DNA of 64,000 bases. It comes from Nitzschia sp. pyKryTriq1. Taxonomy: Eukaryota; Bacillariophyta; Bacillariophyceae; Bacillariales; Bacillariaceae. Each line of letters starts with the position of its first letter. Position 1 is the stretch's first letter. The stretch is from assembly GCA_956465555.1 (NCBI GenBank), contig OY101115.1, positions 496,001 through 560,000 of the forward strand. Direction: 5' to 3'. Position numbers and translations under genes: made by a program. Shown here piece by piece: positions 18,908 through 28,633 of the stretch. The notes under the pieces are model-generated. The model searched no databases. It had not been told where the DNA came from and saw only the letters and a program-made list of their open reading frames with translations.

Positions 18908-19618
18908 ATGAATTTCCTGTTGACAATTCCAAAAATGCTTCTCCTGTCAATGGCAAGCAAAGTCTCATCAGCATTTTCTCTTGGCCGAGGATTCACAACG
19001 TCCTCCTCTTTCAGCAGTAGGTTCGTCACCTCGAGGAGTTATCGAACGTCTGTATCCGCGACGGCCGCTCCAACGAGCACCACCGGGGATGACACAATAA
19101 TCACACCAAGAGACCCCAAAACTCTCCACAATTTCGGCACTGCTTCTTCCCGTGACACTACCTTATTTACCTGTGAACGACCAGGCGGCGATCCCGAAAG
19201 TGGAAGCATCCCAGCCTCGGCAGTCAAAGATTGGGCCGACTTTATGCGACAACAAGGAATCGATCAGGTTTTGGTTTTGCTGGACGATAACGAGTTGGAA
19301 TGTTACGAGGAACCGGGACTTTTGGAATTGTATGAGAAATATGGATTCACCGTGCATCGGAATCCAATGGGCGATGTGGGGGCGAGTACTCGGGCCATAC
19401 AAACGATCGACAAATGTCAGAAGAAAGGCAAGCGAGTTGTAGCGCATTGCACTCATGGTCAGGGAAGAGCGGGGCGAGTGGCAGCAGCATGGCTCACACA
19501 CAAGTACGCTCTTTCTCCAGAAGAGGCAACCAAGGAGGCGCTTGCGACGGCATCCAAATCGGGTGTTACTCGACTAGGCAGCCCAACCAAGTTGAATGCC
19601 TGGCTTGAAAATTCATGA
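18908..19618 (+). CDS. Plastid-type CX5R dual-specificity phosphatase
   Basis: 236 aa. The catalytic loop HCTHGQGRAGR (C-x5-R) is the cysteine-phosphatase signature, preceded by GKRVVAHC. The acidic residue expected upstream could be one of the aspartates in VLLDDNELECYEE or the MGDVGAS segment. The N-terminus is a hydrophobic signal peptide (residues ~1-22) ending SSAFSLGRGF. SAF at the cleavage point matches the ASAFAP-type motif that directs diatom pre-proteins through the chloroplast ER into the plastid, and a Ser/Thr-rich transit-like stretch follows. Length fits a small DSP without extra domains. Substrate unknown: a phosphoprotein, phospholipid or glucan phosphate are all possible, and I see no carbohydrate-binding module of the laforin/SEX4 type. 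Confidence 0.78.
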   Translation: MNFLLTIPKMLLLSMASKVSSAFSLGRGFTTSSSFSSRFVTSRSYRTSVSATAAPTSTTGDDTIITPRDPKTLHNFGTASSRDTTLFTCERPGGDPESGSIPASAVKDWADFMRQQGIDQVLVLLDDNELECYEEPGLLELYEKYGFTVHRNPMGDVGASTRAIQTIDKCQKKGKRVVAHCTHGQGRAGRVAAAWLTHKYALSPEEATKEALATASKSGVTRLGSPTKLNAWLENS

Positions 19619-19969
19619 ATGTAGAGGCATTTGGTACTCTACTAGGTACTAGGTTCTCCAGGCAAGTATAGTCGTGCGATGCCTGCGAGACGAGGTTCTT
19701 CTTTTCCTCAAACAGCGACGAGGAGCTCCCAACTTGTCTCTACGGCTTACAAAGTACCGGTACGACTCTCTACTAGAGGAATACCGAGGCAGGCATCAAT
19801 TGGCATGATTTTGGTGTAGTTCATAGTATTAAAATCGCCCTCTAGACGGGCTAGTCAATATAGGCTGGGAAATACATCAATCAAGCGTGAATTTTGGGAG
19901 ATTGTCTTTTTATGCTTTCGTCTTTCCATGTCTATGAAGTGTAAATTGTATTGTACTACTAGTATCCAA
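19619..19969. other. Convergent 3' region
   Basis: 350 bp between two convergent genes. It contains TACCGG and ACTAG repeats and AT-rich 3' UTR-like DNA. No gene is seen. Confidence 0.5.
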
Positions 19970-21751
19970 TTATTTTGCTGAAGCGAAGAAAAGTTTCTTT
20001 TCTGGCTGTGACGGTGCTTGTTCCTGGAAAATCTGTGCTTGGGCCTTCAATCCTGTAGGTCCATCTGCCCGGGCGATGATCTCGTCCGCCACCATGAGTC
20101 CAGATCGAGTGGCACCTTCCATCGAATCCAAATAATCTTGATACGTGTAAGATCCTGCCAAGAAGAAGTTGGGAATGGGCGTAGCTTGGGTAGGACGGAA
20201 TTTGTCTTGGCCTGGCTTTTCGCGGTACAAACTTTGACCCAGTTTGACCACGGAAGACCAGGTGCACTTTAGTTTGCGAGATGACGGGAAAATATTGTTC
20301 AGTTGCTGGATACAATCTTCTACAAGCTGCTCGTTTGATCTTCCAAAGGCACGTTCATCGAAAACGGCTTGAATCAAGCTTCCCTCCCCCTCTTTGTAGT
20401 AGTCTCCGGGGCTGGTAATTGCCAAATCGGCAAAGCAGGAGAATTCAGTGTCCACGCTGTACAACAAGTTGTCGATACCAGCACCACGTCCATCACTCTG
20501 ATCACCGGACACATCCATCATGCGCGTGTCGTCATTAAGCTCGGTGACCCACCCGTCGAATCGAACCTGGACCGTGGCGATAGGAACAGTGTCCAGGTTG
20601 TAGATTTTGTCGAAGAAATCATGCTTGCGGAAGTTCTCAGGGAGAACCTTTTTGATTCCTGGGACATCACAGGCAGCGATGACAGCATCAAATTCACGGA
20701 ATTCTTCCTTTGCCCCAACCTTGATACCACGAACCCGAGTAGGGAGACCAGTATCTGGGTCGACATCATGCACAATGTCACGGCAGGGAGTACTGAGGTT
20801 GATCTTGACGTCTCGATCCTCAAGGTACTTGATAATTGGATCATGCAATCCGGTCTGGGGGCTTCCCTCCAACATACGGAGGACACTGGCCTCAGTTCGG
20901 ATAGCAAAGAGCATGAAGATGGTCAACATGGCTCGTGCACTGATCGTATCGCAATCCAAAAATCCCAAAGCGTAAGCTATGGCATCCCACATCCGATCGA
21001 GACTTCCACGCTTCCCCCCGAGTTGGGTGAACCATTCAGTGAAGGTAATATCATCGAGGTCGCGGACCATGTCCATACCACCATCAAAGTCAACCAGTGC
21101 GCGGACGATGGGAGAAGTTCCCAAACGGACGGCATTGTGGAACTTGTCCTCTACGCCTAGCTGTTCGGTTCGCGCAAAGGCTTGAAGTCCACTAACGGGA
21201 GCACCAATGGGGAATCTAAAGTCCAAAGAACCGAGCTTGCCACCTTCGTTAACAAACGTGTGTACATGCTCCTTGATGCGGAGATTCTCGTCAAATCCAC
21301 CAGTTCGTTTCATGATGCCAAAAAGGTTGTAGTAGCAGCCGAAGAACACGTGGAGACCCATTTCAATGTGATTTCCCTGCTTATCTTTCCACGAACTGAC
21401 CTTTCCACCGACATATGGGCGGACTTCAAACAATTCTACCTTGTGCCCAGCATCAGCCAGGTCCATGGCAGCAATCATACCAGCCAAACCAGCGCCGACG
21501 ATTCCAATGTTGAGCGATTCTTCGTTCTTTTTCCCTGGTCCATTTTGGGCCCGAGCCATGAGATCCTGGTTCAAAAAAGCATCGTTTCCAATTTGTTTCT
21601 TGGCTCCCTCCGAAGTAAAGGCGGGAGAGCCTTCGCTGATCGAAGTGCTCATTTGTAATTTGGCATGTTGCGTATGCTGCAAGGGCACAAAACCCGAGCA
21701 GGTTCCCGCCGATAAGAGGGCACCCAAAACGTATGCGTTCAACCGAAACAT
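19970..21751 (-). CDS. ZDS: Zeta-carotene desaturase, plastid precursor
   Basis: 593 aa from the ATG at 21751. ZDS introduces double bonds into zeta-carotene on the way to lycopene, using FAD and passing electrons to plastoquinone. Visible marks are the FAD dinucleotide motif GIVGAGLAGMIAAMDLADAG with the following acidic VELFE, the ZDS-typical HVFFGCYYNLF (which separates it from phytoene desaturase), and the C-terminal FLAGSYTYQDYLDSMEGA flavin-binding motif. The N-terminus is a signal peptide ending CSGFVPLQ, with Phe at +1 as in diatom plastid precursors. The frame is open for 34 more codons upstream, but only the ATG at 21751 gives this presequence. It is divergent from a lumenal plastid gene. 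Confidence 0.94.
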   Translation of the reverse strand: MFRLNAYVLGALLSAGTCSGFVPLQHTQHAKLQMSTSISEGSPAFTSEGAKKQIGNDAFLNQDLMARAQNGPGKKNEESLNIGIVGAGLAGMIAAMDLADAGHKVELFEVRPYVGGKVSSWKDKQGNHIEMGLHVFFGCYYNLFGIMKRTGGFDENLRIKEHVHTFVNEGGKLGSLDFRFPIGAPVSGLQAFARTEQLGVEDKFHNAVRLGTSPIVRALVDFDGGMDMVRDLDDITFTEWFTQLGGKRGSLDRMWDAIAYALGFLDCDTISARAMLTIFMLFAIRTEASVLRMLEGSPQTGLHDPIIKYLEDRDVKINLSTPCRDIVHDVDPDTGLPTRVRGIKVGAKEEFREFDAVIAACDVPGIKKVLPENFRKHDFFDKIYNLDTVPIATVQVRFDGWVTELNDDTRMMDVSGDQSDGRGAGIDNLLYSVDTEFSCFADLAITSPGDYYKEGEGSLIQAVFDERAFGRSNEQLVEDCIQQLNNIFPSSRKLKCTWSSVVKLGQSLYREKPGQDKFRPTQATPIPNFFLAGSYTYQDYLDSMEGATRSGLMVADEIIARADGPTGLKAQAQIFQEQAPSQPEKKLFFASAK

Positions 21752-22445
21752 CGTTGAATGATTGATTCGAAAAACTTCAACAGCACTACCAGAGCCAATC
21801 GTACAGAAGTCTGAAATCGAAGTTTGATTTCTTCTTTTGATGATGTTCGACAAGGGTGATGATGTGGAGTGTTTTTAGCTGTTCCACTGAGACTGGATGG
21901 AGAAGCGCATAATACTCATCATCGTTGCGTTGTTGATGGAACACGAAAGCAAGTGACGTTTTGTTGAAGTCGAGACCTTCCACCTGGCCAGAAAAATTGG
22001 ATTTACTGACGACGTACAGACTCTTTCGGGGTCCCTTTACTTTAGGGTTTTTAAAAAAGGGGAGTAGTTGCCCCATTTTTGAGGACACTTCTGTCCCTCA
22101 TCCGTGTCATTGTTTTTAAGAGCACGGGCGCCGAAAAATGAATTCTTTTGGGGGGAGCGCTGTTCCGCCGCCACCCTGCTGGCGTTTTTCGTCGATCGAA
22201 AAAGATCGCGTGTGTTTTCCTCAACACCACGCGGGCGGGAGGCGAGAATTACGAGAATGTGACGATGGACGACTGACGACACATCAAAATACAAGGAAAA
22301 GAACAGGAAGAAGACGATAATAAAAGAAACGAAGACGCTGTGGCCAGCGCTGAAAAGATTCAAGAACCTCCTCTTTGTACATCCGAAACCGATCGAACAT
22401 CTCCTCTTAACATCATCATCCGTCAGACAAAGCGCAGACATCACA
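21752..22445. promoter_or_regulatory. Divergent promoter, ZDS and lumenal protein
   Basis: The 694 bp between the start codons of two divergent plastid-protein genes must hold both promoters. A TGACGT (21954-21959) matches the core of the diatom CO2/cAMP-responsive element, and ACGACGTAC lies nearby. No TATA box is obvious. Confidence 0.45.
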
Positions 22446-23628
22446 ATGTCACGGTATCACTTGAGTAGCAGAGTTTCCTGCATTTTACTGATTTTATTTT
22501 CACGATGGGTTTCCTTGGTACCAGCCTACTCGAAGCCAGGCATCTCTAGTCGGCGACAAAAATTGGAACATTCATTGAACCCGCCAGGTGCAGAGAAGCT
22601 CGGAGAGACGGGCGCATCGGATGGCTTGGACCGACGAAGATTCTTTTCCACGATGATCGGGTTAGGGAGCATTGGAATGGCAGCGTCGGATTCACTGGCA
22701 CTAGATTTTGGAAGCAAATTGTCATCAACTGGAAATGGCAGCAGCACATCGAGGACTCCTGGAGTAAGCAAGAAGGCAGGCGGACTCGCAAACAAGATCC
22801 GAGGCATTTGCCTTCAAATGGTAGGTGGTGGCAACCGAGCAAGCTTTATCATGTATTAATGCATGCTCCATCCGGTCAGTCCAACAACAATTTCTATCGT
22901 TTTCTCGCCTCAGGATGAACTACAGCGGGATTTGATGCAAGAAAGATGGTGAGGGAAATTGGACGAGGTATTTCGTGCTAGACCGTGCTGAGTGTTATTG
23001 TTAACTTTTTGCTGACCGTCGCCGTTCCATTGGCTTTGTTTCGAAAAATCACAGGGATTTGGTCCAGAATTACCCATCGCAATTGCGGTCGTATATCCCA
23101 ATGTTTACAACGTATACAGATGCAGCCTTTCCTTCCGATTTACCCTCTGATTACGGACTGCGTGTGGCTCTACGTTATGAGGTGGGTCGATTTTTCGCGT
23201 CATTAGAACGTTTCAAGCGAGCCACGGCCCGAAAATCATTGGATGAAGCCTATGTTGCGTATGCTGATATGAGCTTGCACTTGGATCGGTATCTACGGGT
23301 TGGAGGTTTGTACACCTATTATGACAGCACCATTGACAATGAGCCTCTGTTTCAAGCGTACAACGATGCATTGGTGTATGCTGATCCGGTGAAGGACCCA
23401 GCGGAAGTCCGGGATTTGGTGGTATTGTGCAAGGGGCCAGACAAGGGAAAGACTGGAATAGTGATCGGTATTTACCCTGATGGAAGCAGCACGTGTGCCG
23501 TCAAGCTGGACAAGTTTCGCGGAATGAGAGAGATTCGCGTTGTGCCCCGATCTTGGGCTGCAAAACGACTTGGTGAGCAAGATCCCGACGACGTTTTTCT
23601 CATCCCGCGCAAAGGTTCCAAGTCATAG
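22446..23628 (+). CDS. Tat-targeted thylakoid lumen helical protein with KOW-like tail
   Basis: Three exons: 22446-22820, 22914-22948, 23055-23628. Introns are GTAGGT...CTCAG and GTGAGG...TCACAG, and the joined frame is continuous (327 aa). Residues 1-30 are hydrophobic (signal peptide). About residues 60-85 hold RRRFFSTMIGLGSIGMAAS, a twin-arginine signal for thylakoid import. The mature part begins with a helical region (DELQRDLMQERW joined to DLVQNYPSQLRSYIP; later EVGRFFASLERFKRA, YADMSLHLDRYLRV) resembling the four-helix PsbQ/Psb31 extrinsic photosystem II proteins. The last ~75 residues (VVLCKGPDKGKTGIVIGIYPDG) look like a KOW/SH3-type beta barrel. Location in the lumen is well supported. 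Binding to photosystem II is inference, and the KOW part would be unusual for PsbQ. Confidence 0.7.
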
Positions 23629-23668
23629 TAAAACAATGATCATTATTTCACTCTGAAGTGGGTGGTCT

Positions 23669-24727
23669 TCATTCGGCGCTTGGTGATGGGCGGTCTTTCG
23701 TGCTGCTTTTTTCTTCCGAAGATCCTAGAGTCGTCGTCAGTTTTTTATCCGCGGCAACGACTTGACAAGCCGTCATTTGCGCCAAAGTTGAAATTCGAAG
23801 CCATGTGCGTTGCTCCAATGTTTGCGCGATACTAGTATTTTGTAAAGTAGTAGGATCAATGTACATCCACTGCACTCGCAGCACCCGTTCTCCGTCGTCC
23901 CAATCCAAGGTGAGCAGTGCTACCGCTGCGAGCGAAGATGATGAGACTGTTGTTGTTTCGTTTTCTTCTTTGTTGTTTTGATGCACATGCCCTAGCAGAG
24001 CATGGACGGCAGGTGGGGTATCCTCGTCGCCCAGTCCATCGGCAAGCCATAATTCCAACATGGACGACCGAGCATCGTCTTCGGAGGATGGATCGTTATT
24101 ATTACTATTTGTAGTGCTGGTTTCGGAGGCGGTGGTAGTGGTGGATTTCGCAACTATTTCGACCTCGGGATTTTCGTTCGATGCCACATTATTTCGATAC
24201 AGTTGAGCAATGGTCGATGCGTCTCCAGCATGTCCCACACGGAATGTGAGCCACGGTGACTTTGCTTCGTCCTTCTCGGACAAATATTCCTTTTCTTCCC
24301 CGTCCACTTGCACCATATACAGGAGGGCGCTCTCCAAATCCCAGATTTTCGGTGTAGCAAAAGATACTCCTTCTCCGGCCGTAGTAGTACTTTTACTTTC
24401 CCCTACAGTACTACTAGGTGGGGCAACTGCTGGAGCTTCCTGTTGTTGTTGTTGTTGTTGTGCATTACTAGCAGTACTACTATTGTCAGTGGGTCTTTCG
24501 GAAGGTTTAGCAGTATTGGCTGATGACGACGCTTCCCGAGGATGATGATGGTGATTTCGATGAGGTTCTCGGACTACTTGTACCAATCGCCTCGTCGGCG
24601 ATCGATGCCTCTCCGCTGCCTGTACAGGTAGCACGCGCACTTTCTTGGACTTTTCCTCATCATCCCCGTCTTCTACTTGGGCGCTGTCCCTCTTCTTGCT
24701 CGGATCCTCGGCTAGTATGACGTCCAT
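23669..24727 (-). CDS. Low-complexity protein with GNAT-like core
   Basis: 352 aa from the ATG at 24727. Residues 1-120 are low complexity, including a basic HRNHHHHPRE stretch and a run of seven Gln. From about 128 there are GNAT-like pieces: WLTFRVGHAGDASTIAQLYR (typical first strand and helix), AVHALLGHV and LAAVALLTLDWDD (central strands), then LRVQWMYIDPTTLQNTSIAQTLEQR, where the motif-A strand and following helix would sit. The acetyl-CoA loop (Q/RxxGxG/A) is not clear, so activity is uncertain. Ser/Thr/Asn-rich insertions break the core. The neighbour on the left ends only 40 bp away, tail to tail. Confidence 0.6.
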   Translation of the reverse strand: MDVILAEDPSKKRDSAQVEDGDDEEKSKKVRVLPVQAAERHRSPTRRLVQVVREPHRNHHHHPREASSSANTAKPSERPTDNSSTASNAQQQQQQQEAPAVAPPSSTVGESKSTTTAGEGVSFATPKIWDLESALLYMVQVDGEEKEYLSEKDEAKSPWLTFRVGHAGDASTIAQLYRNNVASNENPEVEIVAKSTTTTASETSTTNSNNNDPSSEDDARSSMLELWLADGLGDEDTPPAVHALLGHVHQNNKEENETTTVSSSSLAAVALLTLDWDDGERVLRVQWMYIDPTTLQNTSIAQTLEQRTWLRISTLAQMTACQVVAADKKLTTTLGSSEEKSSTKDRPSPSAE

Positions 24728-25959
24728 GTTGATGGATTGAAATGCAAAGAAGAGGTCAAAATATAATCAAGAGGCAACGAGCAACCACGGATATATTAGT
24801 GGCCTTCTGCGTTTCGTCGTTCGTCGTGATTATTATCGTGATGTTGTTGCGTGAGATGCATGATGATGTGCTTCGTGGTCAAGAAGCATGGAGCATCATT
24901 CACGGATGCGAGTCCCGTGACGATGTTTCGATCGTCGGAAGATCGGATGAGTCGTCAATCCAGCCGCGATCGAGTTGCTCGTGAATCCAGCTACTGCATC
25001 TAGAGGCCTAGAAAAAGCCCGTAATTGCCCCAAGTGACGTCACAGTTGAAAACACTATAATACTCCCTTTTCTACTTATACGATCCATTTTCATGCGAAC
25101 ATTTGCAATAAATAATTATTTCTCATTGATAATGGTTACTAACACATTATCGTTCGCTGAAGCGTTTGCTTACTGCATTTCTGAATTTTCCACTGCAAGA
25201 TGACATTGTCTACTACAAAACGGTAGACATATGTCACATCACAGTTTTTCTACTACAAAAATTGCAAGAAAAACTGCAAATCCCCAACTCGCGTTGTTAT
25301 CACGCACCACATACCGGCGGGTGACACGACAATGTTGGCCTTGCTGGGGCTGGGTACAAGTTTGCGTAGGTTATCCATGAAGTTTGCTCGTTTGGGGGCT
25401 TTAAGAACATTGAATCCCTTACGGATGTGACGCTTAAGAATAAGAAGAAATTCGTCAAAAAATTTGAGTGAGGTTCCACCTGTTTCATTTGTTTTCCAAG
25501 ATTCAAGATTTGGTTCCGGGACAATAGTTCGAGATCGTTCGTTGGACGGACGGACGATTTGATAAGGACCTTGGTGTCTGATGGACGGTCAGACACGATT
25601 CGTCTCGTCTCGTCTCGTGATTCATTCGTGCGAATAAAATTGGTTGTTGTCGCACGCCCGGCCACGATGACCCACCACGTATCGGTAAGAACCGAAGTAA
25701 GTCTTCCCAACCTTCTACTTGAGTGCCAAATTCCTACCAGACTTGGGACCTCGCAATAATTTACGCTACTATTTCAATAGTAAATGTCACTTCCGTGAGA
25801 CCTCGTGTTTGAGGAAAGGAATCTCGCCGAAACTCTCTTCCGTTCTCTTTTTCCGAAATTGTGCAAGTTTGATGCAAATGCAACAACATGCAACATCAAA
25901 ACTTTCCAGCTTTCCACTTTCCATTCTCATTATTTTTACCCACAGCAGACTTCAAAAAC
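24728..25959. other. Intergenic with CRE-like palindrome
   Basis: About 1.2 kb between divergent genes. A full TGACGTCA palindrome lies at 25035-25042. At 25200-25280 the segment CTACTACAAAA occurs twice near GCAAGAAAAACTGCAA. Immediately before the Mpv17 start, a pyrimidine-rich tract ending CCCACAG (about 25944) looks like a 3' splice site, so the 5' UTR may be spliced. No coding gene is seen. Confidence 0.45.
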
Positions 25960-26834
25960 ATGTCTGCTGCAGTGGGATCGATTGCCAAGTGGTATGTTGC
26001 AAAGCTCAAGGCACGTCCTCTCATCACCAATGTGTCGTCGGCTTTCATCTTTATGACGGCTGGCGATTTGCTAGCTCAACAGCTGGAGTCGTCAAAGAAA
26101 CGACGATGCAACACTCCCAACATGCCGATGCCCGTGATCGGCGAAAAGGATTCCGTTGACAATTCCAGCGCATTAACTCCAGAACGGGATACTCTACTGT
26201 TTTGGGGACCTCTTCGTCTATGGCGACTCAAGAATCGGCCAATTCAACAATTTTGGACGTCATTCGCGAAGAGCTCTCCTTTTGGGATCCCAAGCGCACC
26301 ATGACTATGGCAGCTTGGTCCGTCTGCCTTTACACTCCTTTCTACATTGGACTATATCGTCTATACGACCGCTACCTTCCCAAGCAAACACCGGCAAGTA
26401 TTGCCGCTCGAGTTGCTCTCAGTTTTCTCACGTCGATCCCAGTCAATGCTGCATTCTACACATATGGGGCCGCAGCACACCACACTATGGAATGGATGGA
26501 CAGTCGGAAGAAGTTACAAGTCGAATTGGAAGAGCTAGGTCTCGACTATGTATCGGCCTATCAGGCGGCTACTTCGATTCCATACCCAGAGGAGGCCTTC
26601 TGGGCCAAGGCGCAGCACAAACTGGAGACTGAACTGCACAATACAGTTGTAACTTCCGGTAGCTGTTGGATCCCATTCAACCTTTTTACCTTCACAATGG
26701 TGCCTTCACACTTGCGACCAATCTCGCTCATGGTCTTTTCAGCATTCTGGAATTGTTATTTGAGCCTTTCTCAGCACAGGGAGGCACCACCTGCTGAGGT
26801 GTCAGCGGATGTAGATGCAGTGATATTGCCATGA
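25960..26834 (+). CDS. Mpv17/PMP22-family membrane protein, frame break inside
   Basis: Integral protein of the Mpv17/PMP22 family, which sits in peroxisomal, mitochondrial or plastid membranes as a channel-like protein. Part one from the ATG at 25960 has the family N-terminus (WYVAKLKARPLITNVSSAFI, GDLLAQQLE). Part two, in another frame from about 26160, has FWDPKRTMTMAAWS, VPSHLRPISLMVFSAFWNCYLSL and WIPFNLFTFTMVP, the classic C-terminal signature. The two frames overlap between 26160 and 26304, so they must be joined there. A 35-nt GT-AG interval (26134-26168) would restore the frame, but it is shorter than the other introns here. A sequencing or real frameshift is the alternative. The linker carries a divergent Lys/Arg/Ser insertion. 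Confidence 0.75.
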
Positions 26835-26946
26835 CGTTTCATATGGATGCGATTTGCTTTACGTTACTTACTATATTAGATATAATTTTGACGCCAAATA
26901 ATGCACCCTACTAGTTTGCTATTCGGTAAATAGATACGTTGATGCT

Positions 26947-28177
26947 TCACAAATCGGGCATTCCGAGGATTTGAGCAAACTTGCGCAACTCCGTCTCGTT
27001 TTCGAAGAAGACCTCACCCCCCTGCATCCGTTCCATAATAGCAACATCTTGGGCCATGTGCAGCTCTGAAGTGGTCCCCGATAGTGGATTGACGTATCCT
27101 AGTGACATGAGAAAGGCGAACATGTACGTCTCTGGTGTCAAACCAAATGTTTCCGCAGCTGCTTTGACCGCCGGGTTGTGCAACGCCTTTCTGTTAGCCC
27201 CCAATGTCCAAAAGGATTGATAATGGATCCCATGATCCTTACAGAATTGTCGCAGCTCCGTATCGAAATGCGAAGTCTCGTAAAAGCGATTTTGCAGGAC
27301 GGCCGGTTTGTGCCGCGCTTCTTCATATAACTCCTTGAACACGTCGAGCGAATAGCAATTGCTCATTCCCAGCTGTCGGACTTGGCCCGCATCAACTGCT
27401 TCCTCCATCGTTCTCCAAGCGATCATAGTTTCTTCCATGCTTTCGTACGGAGAGTGCATTACCCAGGAATCCAAGTACTCTGTATGCAGATTCTTCAACG
27501 AAGTTTCGAGGGAAGTTCGGACTTGTACTTCGATGGGATCATCGGGATCGTAAGGACAGTTGTTAGGATCCTGTCCATTAAAGGAAGTAAATTTTGTCTG
27601 CAACCAAATGTCGCGCCGACGAAGCCCTAATTCTAGAGCAGCTGCCGTCCAGCCATTGCCGACGCCGGGTTCGTTGTAATGTTTAGGCTGGCACGCCGTA
27701 TCAATGAATCGAAATCCAGATTTGACCGCTTGCGAGACGAATTTGGCCGTATCTTCCTTCTTCCAGGCTGTTCCATAGATCAAATGAGGTTTGTGAAGCA
27801 AAGCTTTCGCCGAGTGAGCTGTTGCCACTCCAGAGAACATTCGTTCCTGGTAATTTTGGAGGAACAAAAAAGGTTGGAAATCGTCAGGGACTTTCTTCTC
27901 TGTATGGGGTTCGACATCAGTCAGGCGAATATGCGGCGCTTTCCACTCTGCTTACCTCTTGTTGGAGAAGAATACGATACGATACAAAACATAATAAGAG
28001 GAAGAGACCAATCAAGATATGTAAAATGTGTCTCCCAAACGTCACTTCGTTGAGAAAGCCAAATTGACCCGTGGCGCGTTGACGGCGCATTTGCACCATA
28101 GTTTCTGGAGGATACGAAGAATCTTCGTTCGATTTCGTGGAGGGGGCTGCTTTCGAAGCTCTCTTTCGTTCTTGCAT
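26947..28177 (-). CDS. Membrane-anchored aldo-keto reductase
   Basis: Two exons, 28177-27956 and 27846-26947, with intron GTAAGC...ACCAG and phase 0; 373 aa. Exon 1 encodes a basic N-terminus and one strong membrane span (HILIGLFLLLCFVSYRILL, residues ~52-71), a signal-anchor. Exon 2 is an aldo-keto reductase barrel with LIYGTAW, GFRFIDTA (Asp123), KHYNEPGVG (Tyr131), LQTKF (Lys159) and SWVMHSP (His205), the complete Asp-Tyr-Lys-His tetrad, plus GMSNCYS. It should reduce carbonyls with NAD(P)H. The substrate cannot be inferred. The exon-1 anchor is unusual because most family members are soluble. An ATG in frame at 27840 could give a soluble form if exon 1 is skipped. It converges with the Mpv17 gene about 110 bp away. 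Confidence 0.82.
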
Positions 28178-28633
28178 ACACCTAAAACGACCGACGGAGA
28201 CAAAGCTTATTTATGGCAGAGGGCTGGACGTAATTGGAGTTGCAATGGTTACGATATGCTATCATCTCTGACACAAGTCTTGCGTCTTGCTTGTTGTTGC
28301 TTCTACCCGTATGCTGGCTGGTTTTGGTCCGCGACCTTTTTTCCTTCGTCCTCGTCCCATCGCGCGCGTTCGCTGGATCCGAGGAGTCGTCAAGTGAAAT
28401 CATCATCATTCAATTTTTTTCAATCATGAACGGGTTCATTCCCGCAGGGTCTCAAACGTTACAATATGCTCAGTGCCTTCTCGCCAATATCTCTCCTCTA
28501 CTTACCTGTACTAGCTAGTAGACTAAGGAGTATCGGTATCGGGGTGGGCACTCTCTACGTGTACTCTCTAGAGCAATCTCTAGCAGTAGATCTCAGAGTT
28601 GACATCTGCAGGAACTTCCGAAATAATGAAAGG
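28178..28633. other. Intergenic
   Basis: About 455 bp between the AKR start and the 3' end of the SUMO ligase. It is presumably the AKR promoter on the minus strand. No gene or repeat was recognised. Confidence 0.4.

Noticed and set aside
20369-21160. 263-codon plus-strand frame opposite ZDS
   Set aside because: Antisense shadow of a strongly conserved enzyme gene. No family features of its own.
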